Shown piece by piece: positions 45,175-52,910 of a DNA stretch of 64,000 bases. This DNA is from an uncultured Bacteroidales bacterium (GTDB lineage: Bacteria; Bacteroidota; Bacteroidia; Bacteroidales; UBA932). Below the pieces are notes generated by a model that saw only the letters and a program-made list of their open reading frames with translations, was not told where the DNA came from and searched no databases. The position numbers and the translations under genes are program-made. Location: NCBI GenBank assembly GCA_900316795.1, contig ONEF01000006.1, positions 1-64,000 of the forward strand, written 5' to 3'. Within the stretch, counting starts at the first letter, position 1, and each line of letters starts with the position of its first letter.

Positions 45175-46374
45175 ATGGAAAACGGCTGGAACAAGACCAT
45201 TACATTTGACAGGTTTATCAGAGGTTGTCTGATAGTGCTCCTTGTGGTCGGAGTATTTTTGCTTTTGAAAAGGTTGAGCAGTGTCCTCCTGCCGTTTTTT
45301 GTAGCTTGGCTGATATCCTATATGCTGTACCCTCTGGTGCGTTTCCTTCAGTACAAGTGCCGGCTCAAGTACCGCATATTGGCGATTATCGTGGCGTTTC
45401 TGCTGGTTGCCGGAGTTTTGTACGGAGTCATCATGCTTATAGTCCCTCCTATGATAGGTGAGATTCTGAAGGTAAAGGATATGCTGGTCGGCTATATGCA
45501 AAACGACTATTCTTCCGGAGGTATATCCTCTGCCGTAAAGGAATTCCTCAAGAGCCATCTGGATATAGAGCATCTGAAAAGCGCTTTCACAATAGACGGT
45601 GTATTTAATGTCCTGCAGGAGTCAATGCCTAAAATCTGGGGAGTAGTTTCCGGATCGTTCAAGGCACTGTCAGGTATAGTTTCTGTAACTATGGGGCTTT
45701 TGTATATGCTCTTTATACTCCTTGATTACGAGAAGCTTATAGGCGGATGGCAGAGCCTCCTTCCTGAGAGTTGGAGAAAACCTGTAAGCCGGATTCTCAG
45801 CGATATTGAGGAAGGCATGAACAAATACTTCAGAGGCCAGGCCACAATCGCTCTCTGCGTAGGTATTCTCTTCAGCATAGGGTTTCTTATAATAGGCTTC
45901 CCGCTGGCGGTGGCCCTGGGACTTTTCATAGGCCTTCTGAATATGGTTCCTTATCTCCAGATAGCAGGCTTCATTCCTATTACCCTGCTGGCAGCGGTAA
46001 AGGCTGCTGACACAGGAGAGAATTTCTGGATGATAATGCTTTCCGTGCTTGTGGTCTTCGCTGTAGTCCAGACCATCCAGGACGTGATTCTCACACCAAA
46101 GATTATGGGCAAGGTAACTGGGCTGAACTCCGCCATCATCCTGCTTTCTCTCTCAATCTGGGGAAGCCTGCTCGGAATACTGGGAATGATTATAGCACTT
46201 CCACTTACAACACTGATACTTACTTATTATCAGCGATATATCGTAAGGCCGCTGGCTAAACCGGCCGTCCAAAGCGGTCCTCCTGCAGATATTCCTGAAA
46301 GAGACATCCCTTTTGATAATCCTGTAGATCCTGATGACCTTCCTTCAGACATCACGTCCGGAGACCATTCGTAA
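45175..46374 (+). CDS. AI-2E family transporter (PerM/YdiK-like)
   Basis: A 399-residue inner-membrane protein of the AI-2E exporter family, with about eight hydrophobic helices: LIVLLVVGVFLLL at 20-35, then pairs near 65-90 and 150-180, and the C-terminal cluster 220-350. The family signature is in VALGLFIGLLNMVPYLQIAG, with a typical ending near LGMIIALPLTTL. The C-terminal tail (about 365-399) is acidic and proline-rich. Members have been linked to quorum signal, ion or lipid transport; substrate is not predictable here. Confidence 0.9.
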   Translation: MENGWNKTITFDRFIRGCLIVLLVVGVFLLLKRLSSVLLPFFVAWLISYMLYPLVRFLQYKCRLKYRILAIIVAFLLVAGVLYGVIMLIVPPMIGEILKVKDMLVGYMQNDYSSGGISSAVKEFLKSHLDIEHLKSAFTIDGVFNVLQESMPKIWGVVSGSFKALSGIVSVTMGLLYMLFILLDYEKLIGGWQSLLPESWRKPVSRILSDIEEGMNKYFRGQATIALCVGILFSIGFLIIGFPLAVALGLFIGLLNMVPYLQIAGFIPITLLAAVKAADTGENFWMIMLSVLVVFAVVQTIQDVILTPKIMGKVTGLNSAIILLSLSIWGSLLGILGMIIALPLTTLILTYYQRYIVRPLAKPAVQSGPPADIPERDIPFDNPVDPDDLPSDITSGDHS

Positions 46375-46874
46375 GCCCTCCAGTCCTCCTGTCTGCCGGA
46401 AGAGGGAAAGAAGTATTATACTGAACCACTTTTATTCTTTAGCAATGAATTACCGGACGAACTGCCGGAGGTGTTATTTCGGACCGTTTTTGTTATGTTG
46501 CTGGTTCTTAGCTATATAGCTTATTGTGGGTAGGTAAAATCACCTATCCTTCAACTGCGTAATAGTTTGGCTATCAGATGTTTGCTAAAAACGCCTAGAA
46601 ATGAGTATTGCCAAGTAGAAGTGCTTGATTGCCATTTCTGAGGTATGGAGGCCTTTGTACGCTCTGTCTTGGCCTGGAGGGTTCTGTCTGCGCTGTCTTG
46701 GGGCGGGTCCAAAGCAGGAGTGAAAGACTTTGCACATATCGATACTTTTTCTTTCTGGGGATGAGTGTCTGATTCTTTTTTGTAAATTGCGCTTGAAACG
46801 GACCAAGCCGGTCTTACTTCTTGCTAGACCTTCGGGTCATTTTCCAGACCGGCAATTTCCGTTTCTTTATTATC
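46375..46874. other. Gene-free interval, 500 bp
   Basis: No convincing gene is seen. There is a weak palindrome, GGGTAGGTaaaatCACCTATCC (near 46527-46548), and no clear terminator after the AI-2E gene. A 73-codon minus-strand frame (46585-46806) was considered and rejected. No TAnnTTTG box is placed well for the next gene, although TTTTTTGTAAATTGCG around 46776-46791 is a weak relative. Confidence 0.5.
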
Positions 46875-49301
46875 ATGACAAATCAAGTGAACCTAAAAGC
46901 CGCAAAAGCTCTATCTTCTGAGGACAGGAAATCTCTCCTTATGGTGGCGTTGCGTTATAGCGCCTTGTTCGTTGACATTCAGCCTGAAGCCATAGACATG
47001 AAAGCGGAAATTTCCAAGGAGGTGTCCGCCTTCCTGCTGTCTCTTTCCGAGAAAGGTTTTGTTGCAGACGAGAAACTTCTCAGGGCTCTTTGCAGCCTTC
47101 CTGCAACCGAGGACCTTCTAAATGAAATTACTGAAGTGATAGATGGCGCTCTGGGCATTGGCCTCAATTGGGCTCCGCTGGTCAAAGGATGGGATATACC
47201 TACAGGGGAGTCCTTCCTGGACCATTATCTGACTTCATACGCAAACTATTACCACAATATTTCAGAAGGCCATCTGGTTGACAGGCCAGTGGATATGCCT
47301 CGAACTGTTCAGATTGTTTCCGGGAGCGAGTATGAGAGAAAGACCGTCATGGGAATGGATGGGACTATGCTCCCTTGCGGTCATTTCATTCCGGATGGAA
47401 CCTTCCCCCTGGAACGGTACAACGGATGTCCTTTCTGCGGCACTCCGTTCAATACTTCTTCTGTCATATTCACCGGTCAGGGGACCTCTAAGAAGACTCT
47501 TGGCCTGATGACCAGGGAGGATCTTGAGAGCCTTGAAGAATCGCTGCTGACCTCAACGGTTCCGCTTGATGCCACTCAGAGTGAATCGCTGAAGAACCTG
47601 ATCAAGGTTTTCGGTTTTGATGAGAATATTTTCATCGCGATGAAGGAGACCCGCATGATTGTGGCGGACGCTCTTGTCTCATCCTCTTCTGATGAAGACG
47701 CTGCAAAGGCCGGGCGCCTGTTCTCTTCTCCTGCCGATATACTTCGGTTCCTCTGGTTCCGGAAGACCGGCAAGCTTCAGGTTATTGAGCCCAAGATTCT
47801 CATAGCCCATGCGGGCAAGCTGAACGCCCACATGTGGGGCCCTCTGGACAAAAGCGCTGAGGCTTCACAGGTGATGAAGCAGAATCTCAGGCTCAAGTAC
47901 GACAGGCGGATGTGCTCCGCTGTAGCTTTCTGGCTGAACAACCTTCAGATGGATGCAGACCAGGCCTGCGAAATCATGCATCCGAAGAGAGGGATGTGGG
48001 TCAGGATGATACGTGCCCTCCGTCTGGGCGAGTATTCCCGCAAACCGGGCTTTGAGAAGCTCCGTGAACTGTTGGACGTATTCTACAAAGACGAGTATTC
48101 CGTCTGGAAGGGGGAACTTGACCGATGCCTTGGAACAACCTGCGGCTGTGTTGATTACAGCCGTGCCCTTGGACTTCTCAAGCAGCGTCCGGGAACTTTT
48201 GCCCGCAGCCTTTTTGCCGTTATGCTCCGTATGGGGCCGCAAGTGGCTCTGGATGCTTTCCGGGAGGTTATGGACAAGGTTCCTTCAAGACTGGTCCTTT
48301 CTCTTGGCAATGCCGCGGAGTTTTTCTTTGACACTTCTGCAACCCGAATAGCCCGTCCGATAACCGGTGTTACCAAGGTCATACCTTACAACCGCAGACT
48401 TGACAACTTCACTCCGGCCCAGCGTTCACAGATGGCTCAATCTGTAGCAGACCTTTACAAAGAGGCCATGCAGAAGCGTTTCAGTCAGGAGCAGTTCACT
48501 CCCGGCTGTAAGATTTACATAGATCCGGGGCTGTTTGACATTCCCGTAAACATCGGCGACCGGTCTTCAACCATACAGGATACTTCCGCTGCCTTGCAGG
48601 GCACACGCTTTGGTGTGGAAGGGGATGCCGTAAGGCTTTTCATGCAGTGGGGCAAGGGTCTCCCGGCCCAGCACCTGGACATGGACCTGAGCGCCGCGGT
48701 CTGCTATCAGGACGGACGCAAGGAATACTGCGCCTACTTCAACCTTACATTGCCCGGAGCAAAACACTCTGGAGACATACGCAACATTCCGGACAAGATC
48801 GGTACGGCCGAGTATGTCGAGCTCAACCTTCCTGAGCTGAAATCCAGCGGGGCAAAGTATGTTCTTTTCTCCTGCAACGCATATTCTCACGGAGCCATCT
48901 CTCCCAACCTGATGGTAGGCTGGATGAACTCCGCAAGTCCAATGGCGCTTTCAAACGAGACCGGCGTTGCCTACGATCCTTCTACGGTCCAGCACATTGT
49001 CAGGATTTCTGAATCCAACCTCTCCAAGGGTCTGATATTCGGCGTCCTGGATGTAGAAAGGGCCGAGATTACCTGGCTTGAGATGTCTTTTAACGCCCAG
49101 TATGTAGCCCAGCTCAACTCCGCTGCGGTGGAAGCTCTTCTGAATCGCCTGAGGAACAAGTTTTCAGTAGGGCAGCTCCTAAGCATGAAGGCAGAAGTCC
49201 AGCAGTGCATCCAGGTTCCATCGCCTGAGGAAGCTGATGAAGACATGCGTTACACCTATAGCTGGGCGCTGGATGCAGCAAAGGTCAGCCGGCTTCTCTG
49301 A
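46875..49301 (+). CDS. RING-like/TerD-like protein (MXAN_6230/SCO0854-type family)
   Basis: An 808-residue soluble protein from ATG 46875 (MTNQVNLKAAKAL); an in-frame TTG at 46821 is less likely. Residues 165-190 form a partial RING or zinc-ribbon knuckle: MLPCGH (C168, H170) and NGCPFCGTPF (C185, C188). The middle (200-540) is helical and of unknown fold. Residues about 590-760 (LDMDLSAAVCYQDGRKEYCAYFNL, YVLFSCNAYSH, VGWMNSASP) resemble a TerD-like domain. This matches, from memory, the MXAN_6230/SCO0854 RING-containing family found near tellurite-resistance-type genes. No ter genes are beside it here. A stress or conflict role is inferred. Confidence 0.65.
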   Translation: MTNQVNLKAAKALSSEDRKSLLMVALRYSALFVDIQPEAIDMKAEISKEVSAFLLSLSEKGFVADEKLLRALCSLPATEDLLNEITEVIDGALGIGLNWAPLVKGWDIPTGESFLDHYLTSYANYYHNISEGHLVDRPVDMPRTVQIVSGSEYERKTVMGMDGTMLPCGHFIPDGTFPLERYNGCPFCGTPFNTSSVIFTGQGTSKKTLGLMTREDLESLEESLLTSTVPLDATQSESLKNLIKVFGFDENIFIAMKETRMIVADALVSSSSDEDAAKAGRLFSSPADILRFLWFRKTGKLQVIEPKILIAHAGKLNAHMWGPLDKSAEASQVMKQNLRLKYDRRMCSAVAFWLNNLQMDADQACEIMHPKRGMWVRMIRALRLGEYSRKPGFEKLRELLDVFYKDEYSVWKGELDRCLGTTCGCVDYSRALGLLKQRPGTFARSLFAVMLRMGPQVALDAFREVMDKVPSRLVLSLGNAAEFFFDTSATRIARPITGVTKVIPYNRRLDNFTPAQRSQMAQSVADLYKEAMQKRFSQEQFTPGCKIYIDPGLFDIPVNIGDRSSTIQDTSAALQGTRFGVEGDAVRLFMQWGKGLPAQHLDMDLSAAVCYQDGRKEYCAYFNLTLPGAKHSGDIRNIPDKIGTAEYVELNLPELKSSGAKYVLFSCNAYSHGAISPNLMVGWMNSASPMALSNETGVAYDPSTVQHIVRISESNLSKGLIFGVLDVERAEITWLEMSFNAQYVAQLNSAAVEALLNRLRNKFSVGQLLSMKAEVQQCIQVPSPEEADEDMRYTYSWALDAAKVSRLL

Positions 49302-49310
49302 TTTTAGGAA

Positions 49311-49351
49311 TCATAAAACATAAAACATAAATCATAAATCATAAATCATAA
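49311..49351 (+). repeat. AT-rich 7-8 base tandem repeat
   Basis: Short units CATAAAA/CATAAAT are repeated five to six times just before the ATG of the lipoprotein gene at 49363. This could vary in copy number and alter expression. Confidence 0.6.
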
Positions 49352-49362
49352 CCCTGCTTATT

Positions 49363-49875
49363 ATGAAAAAACTTCTTCTTCTTTCTGCCACTTTCCTGCT
49401 TGCAGCATGCGTTATTTCCTGCAAGGACAAGAAAACCAACCCAAGCATCAACAACGATTATGTAGATGATGTAAAGGGAGCTCTCTGCCTCTCTGAAGAA
49501 CCTGTTATGGACGACCAGTCTGTCGAGCAGGTATCCGAAACTGAATGTATTACCTATGAAGGCACTGTTGGCTCCGCCAAGGCCAGGATTCTTTACATAC
49601 TCCCTTCTAATCGTATTGATGCTGAGGATCCTTCTCTTTGCGGTAGCCTTGCTTACCTGGATGATGACCCTGGCATTGTCTTTACTCTCAAGGAAATCTC
49701 AAATGAGGGCTATCCTGAGGGTTACAACGATGTTGTCATAGAAATATACAATGTTGAAGGTAAAAAGACCGGTGTTCTTGAGGGCAAGATTGAAGGTCGT
49801 GGAGACGGCTTCTATGGCACTGTTACCAACACAGACGGCACCAAACTGCCTTTTACCATGATGCAGCAGTATTGA
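49363..49875 (+). CDS. Hypothetical lipoprotein
   Basis: A 170-residue protein with a lipoprotein signal peptide; the lipid cysteine is C16 (FLLAAC) or C20 (VISC). The mature sequence is acidic (DVKGALCLSEEPVMDDQSVEQVS) with beta-like strands ending VTNTDGTKLPFTMMQQY. No family is recognised. It is 61 bases after the RING/TerD-like gene and separated by AT-rich tandem repeats. Confidence 0.75.
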   Translation: MKKLLLLSATFLLAACVISCKDKKTNPSINNDYVDDVKGALCLSEEPVMDDQSVEQVSETECITYEGTVGSAKARILYILPSNRIDAEDPSLCGSLAYLDDDPGIVFTLKEISNEGYPEGYNDVVIEIYNVEGKKTGVLEGKIEGRGDGFYGTVTNTDGTKLPFTMMQQY

Positions 49876-50126
49876 TTCTGCAGATCTGACAGCAAGCATA
49901 GCCTGCAATCCCCTTATATTGAGTATCATACTCTTAATATCAAGTAATCGTTCCGTCATCAACTCCTAATGTTTTCCTTCAGCGATGTGATTCTTGTCCT
50001 TCTTCTCCATACATCTTCTTTTTTATTGTATTGATACTCCCTCTCGCTCATACTTGAGGTCGCAATTTGTGACCTCAAGTTTTAGGCTGCGGCATCCTCA
50101 AATATAACCTCCGACAATCTCGGGAT
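49876..50126. other. Gene-free interval with palindrome
   Basis: Together with the repeat that follows, this leaves 382 bases without a full gene. The perfect 10-base inverted repeat ACTTGAGGTC / GACCTCAAGT (50052-50061, 50071-50080) is followed by only TTT, so it is a weak terminator at best. Read in frame, the palindrome gives LRSQFVTSS (plus strand) or LRSQIATSS (minus strand), reminiscent of ORF6N-domain DNA-binding proteins, so it may be a fragment of such a gene. That link is speculative. Confidence 0.4.
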
Positions 50127-50251
50127 TGTACCTGTTAGCCGAATCCAGGATTGCAAATGCATTTTCTCAAATTCATCTCGTACAATCTTGTAATCGCACA
50201 GATTATTTTGTAAATTTGAGTGTTTAAGCAAGTTGACGTAAATCTCACTTA
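50127..50251 (+). repeat. 125-bp direct repeat, copy 1 (promoter cassette)
   Basis: Identical to 56380-56504 except for two substitutions (about 50135 and 50200). It starts TGTACCTG and ends AAATCTCACTTA. It contains a full plus-strand promoter (TTG 50188-50190, 20-base spacer, TAAATTTG 50211-50218). The left part reads on the minus strand as a few codons matching the start of the DUF1016 fragment at 56419. It lies 6 bases upstream of the ATG at 50258. Confidence 0.93.
50188..50218 (+). promoter_or_regulatory. Promoter TTG-N20-TAAATTTG in repeat copy 1
   Basis: A complete Bacteroidetes promoter within the repeated 125 bp. It is placed to transcribe the gene at 50258 with a leader of about 35 bases. 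Confidence 0.75.
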
Positions 50252-50257
50252 AAGTCT

Positions 50258-50923
50258 ATGAAAAAGTTATTGTTTATAGCGATGACAATGTTGTTTATGC
50301 CATTTTGCAGGGCACAAGACATTAAACCCGGCAGTCTGGATTTTCTGAAAAAATATGAATCTTTAAAAATTGTGGTAGATTATTCAACTGCTGTGATAGA
50401 CAATATGGACTATGCGACCAGACGAGAAGTTGATACTGACTGGATAAAAAACGAGAAGGAAGTTACCAGCCGGTTTATTACGTCTTTTTCAAAAGTACTA
50501 TCTTCTCGTGATATAAAAGTTTCCAATAATTCCGACCTCTTGTTTGTGTTGAAAGTTACCAAGATAGATGGTGACGGGGAATGTTATGGATTTGCTGAGT
50601 TTCACGATAAGGAAGGAAACGTTTTAGCTTCAATTATCGGTTTGAACGGCAATGGAGGCAAAATAGGTTCCTTGACAAATCTCGCGGGAGACGGTATGGA
50701 AAGATTGGCTGAAAACATTGGGAAGGTTCTCTCACGATATGATAGGCAAACTAAATATGCTGCAAAGCATCCAAATGAACCGTTAAAGGATAAAAGTTAC
50801 TTTGAGGCAAAAGAAAAGGCTAAAGAAGAAAAGAAGAAAGCCAAGGATCTTGAGAGGGTTGAAAGAAGGGTGGAAAGAGAAAAGAGGTGGAGAGAAAATT
50901 CCGAAAAATACAAGAGAGACTAA
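50258..50923 (+). CDS. Secreted hypothetical protein
   Basis: A 221-residue protein with a signal peptide (MKKLLFIAMTMLFMPFCRAQ), a globular part (about 25-165) with SLKIVVDYSTAVIDNM and LLFVLKVTKIDGDGECYGFAEF, and a strongly charged lysine/glutamate/arginine helix at the C-terminus (about 180-221; EKAKEEKKKAKDLERVERR). No family is recognised. It is driven by the same promoter cassette that precedes the helicase operon at 56527, although the product looks unrelated to DNA defence. Confidence 0.75.
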   Translation: MKKLLFIAMTMLFMPFCRAQDIKPGSLDFLKKYESLKIVVDYSTAVIDNMDYATRREVDTDWIKNEKEVTSRFITSFSKVLSSRDIKVSNNSDLLFVLKVTKIDGDGECYGFAEFHDKEGNVLASIIGLNGNGGKIGSLTNLAGDGMERLAENIGKVLSRYDRQTKYAAKHPNEPLKDKSYFEAKEKAKEEKKKAKDLERVERRVEREKRWRENSEKYKRD

Positions 50924-50935
50924 ACAAGGAAACCT

Positions 50936-51118
50936 ATGTCACAATTCAACGAAGCAACGAGAGTGCAGATGCCAGCAATGGTGCATCTTACTCGATTGGG
51001 ATATAAGTACTTCGGGAAGATTCACGAAGCCACAGATGATACAGTGTCTGATTTTGCAGTCAGTGATTGCAAAATGTTTTTATCTGCATCAACCTCATGT
51101 TTTTCTACCGTCAACTGA
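50936..51118 (+). pseudogene. Type I restriction endonuclease HsdR, N-terminal fragment
   Basis: A 60-codon frame whose first ~37 residues (MSQFNEATRVQMPAMVHLTR then LGYKYFGKI) match the beginning of HsdR. The similarity stops around residue 37, after which the sequence is unrelated, and the frame ends at 51118. The remaining ~900 residues of HsdR are missing, so this is a truncated 5' end. It retains a ribosome site (AAGGAAA) and overlaps, on the other strand, the sbcD/DUF1016 chimera. Confidence 0.7.
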
Positions 51119-51339
51119 AAAAAGTCATCATGGTCTTGGTAGAAGTCAATGAAATAATAGAGGTTTCGCATAGAGAAGCCTCTTCCATATCGCTTAACCA
51201 ATTCTTCGGACAATGACTTGATTACCTGCTTGCCATACTCTGCACGTTGATGGAAGAAATGACGGTGCTCATCTGCGCGGTCATAGTTCTGATAAATAAC
51301 TTGCCCTAAGTGCAAGTCGGCAGTATGGATGATTTTCAT
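51022..51339 (-). pseudogene. Chimeric fragment: SbcD N-terminus joined to DUF1016 fragment
   Basis: A 105-codon frame. Residues 1-29 (MKIIHTADLHLGQVIYQNYD then RADEHRHFF) match the start of exonuclease SbcD. Residues 30 to about 77 (HQRAEYGKQVIKSLSEELVK, then RYGRGFSMRNLYYF) match the N-terminal domain of DUF1016/YhcG nucleases. The tail has no clear match. The two parts are fused in frame without the intervening SbcD catalytic domain and with no sbcC nearby, which indicates a recombination product rather than a functional nuclease. Confidence 0.65.
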
Positions 51340-51389
51340 TATAGTAGGTGATTTGTTAACACAAAGGGTTAAATTACAAGAGTATTATA

Positions 51390-52751
51390 CTATGTCAGGG
51401 CACTGATGTCAGGAACAAACTCGCCGGCCTCAATTTCCTGTTTGCGCTTCAAGAACATAGTCATATACACGGGTAGATAGACCACCTTCCCGCGTATGCT
51501 GACATTGTCATTGCAGAAGGTAATCGCCTCGGGAATGCGATACTGCTCATTTCCAAGGATGTTGTTCAAGGCCAGGTGGAATTCATAGTCCTTCCCGGAT
51601 TTGACCTCTGTCGGCAGAATGGTTCCGTCTGCTCTTTCAAGCACAAAGTCCACCTCTCCCTGCTTCTTGCTGTTGAAGTAGTACAGTTTATCCTTGTAGC
51701 CATGCGCATTGAGTTCCTGAGACACGAAATTCTCATAAACGGCACCGTAGTTAAGATTGATCTCTCCACTGAGAATGCGCAGCTGAATGCCGTCAGCATA
51801 CTGGTATGCCAGCAATCCCACATCATTCTGGAAGAGTTTGAACAGGTTTCTTTGCTTGTTCAACTTGAGAGGAAATACGGGCTCTTCCACATTGAATACC
51901 GGAATAGCGACACCAGCGTTCTTGAGCCACAAGAAGCTATCCTCGTATTGCTTGAACTTGGCCCCCTCGTTCAGCGACTTGAGGATGAATCGCTTGTTTT
52001 TGGCATTGAGCTCGGAGGGGATAAGATCGAAAATCTCGTTGAGAAGAAGTTTCTCTTCCGGATCATACCGGGAGATATCTCGTTTGTATAAATTGAGAAT
52101 CGCTCTCTGCTCTGCACCGACATGCTGCATGTTATGGGTGTCAATGTATTTTTGGACGGCGGATGGCATTCCGCCCACCACCAAGTAGAGGTTCACGACA
52201 CCCATCATCTGACTGTGAACTACAGGATCCACAGGAAGTCTGTTTTCAAAGGCGGAGCGTAGATGATCTATAATCCTAGTCGCCACTCCGATGGCGCTGC
52301 AGAACTCCTCAAAGTCCAGCGGAAAGACATCGGAGATGTCCATATATCCTACTGGTTCAGAGCGGATATCCTTCAGCTCAATACCCAATAGGGAACCTGT
52401 CAGGCCATAGCGGAAACTGCCTTCTTCAACGAGGAATTTTATCTGGGTGACACATTCAGGACAATCCTGGATTTCATCAAAGAGAATGAAAGTCTCGCCC
52501 GGAACCATAGGCACGTTGGTAAAAGCAGAGATTCTCGTCAGAATCTCCTGAGCTGTTTTGACCTTGTCGAAGATGGATGCAGCAGCCGGAGTCTTTAGGA
52601 AGTTTATTTCAATGTAATGGGTATAATGCCGCTCGGCGAATCTCCTGAAAGCGACTGTCTTGCCGACCTGTCGGGCACCTGTGAGAAGAAGCGCCTTGCT
52701 ACCGTTCTGATAGAAATCATCCAAAAATGTGTCTAATTTTCTAGTAATCAT
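51390..52751 (-). CDS. AAA-type ATPase with DUF4143 domain
   Basis: A 453-residue ATP-binding protein. Walker A is LLTGARQVGKT (about 22-32) and Walker B is FILFDEIQDCPE. The C-terminal DUF4143 region contains NYGAVYENFVSQEL and KKQGEVDFVLERADGTILPTEVKSGKDY, which looks like a PDDEXK-type nuclease core (D, ExK). This family is widespread in Bacteroidetes, often beside mobile or defence genes; its biological role is not established. It is full length with its own promoter. Confidence 0.88.
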   Translation of the reverse strand: MITRKLDTFLDDFYQNGSKALLLTGARQVGKTVAFRRFAERHYTHYIEINFLKTPAAASIFDKVKTAQEILTRISAFTNVPMVPGETFILFDEIQDCPECVTQIKFLVEEGSFRYGLTGSLLGIELKDIRSEPVGYMDISDVFPLDFEEFCSAIGVATRIIDHLRSAFENRLPVDPVVHSQMMGVVNLYLVVGGMPSAVQKYIDTHNMQHVGAEQRAILNLYKRDISRYDPEEKLLLNEIFDLIPSELNAKNKRFILKSLNEGAKFKQYEDSFLWLKNAGVAIPVFNVEEPVFPLKLNKQRNLFKLFQNDVGLLAYQYADGIQLRILSGEINLNYGAVYENFVSQELNAHGYKDKLYYFNSKKQGEVDFVLERADGTILPTEVKSGKDYEFHLALNNILGNEQYRIPEAITFCNDNVSIRGKVVYLPVYMTMFLKRKQEIEAGEFVPDISALT

Positions 52752-52771
52752 CTTATTGACATTATTCTAAT

Positions 52772-52826
52772 CATTTTTCCAATGCAAAAATAGTCTGAAA
52801 TTTCCATTTTTCCAAACATTTTTCCA
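52772..52826. repeat. Three CATTTTTCCA repeats around the ATPase promoter
   Basis: CATTTTTCCA occurs at 52772-52781, 52805-52814 and 52817-52826, flanking the minus-strand -7 element at 52785. Such an arrangement could be an operator. Confidence 0.5.
52785..52792 (-). promoter_or_regulatory. Promoter -7 element for DUF4143 ATPase gene
   Basis: On the minus strand this reads TATTTTTG (TAnnTTTG), 34 bases upstream of the ATG at 52751. Confidence 0.55.
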
Positions 52827-52910
52827 GTATGATTCTTGGGTGTTTCCGCCTTTTTTCCAATCAAGTCTCTTCCTTTTCGGAATTATCTCTCATGTTGTCC
52901 TATAGGCCCA

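Noticed and set aside
46585..46806. 73-codon minus-strand frame in the 500-bp gap
   Set aside because: Basic, low-quality sequence with no promoter, ribosome site or recognisable domain; kept as noncoding.
50052..50080. Palindrome as a strong intrinsic terminator
   Set aside because: The stem is perfect but only TTT follows. It may instead be a fragment related to ORF6N coding sequence, so it is not called a terminator.
51022..51339. Functional SbcD exonuclease subunit
   Set aside because: Only the first 29 residues match SbcD; the metallophosphatase motifs beyond the first are absent and no sbcC is adjacent.
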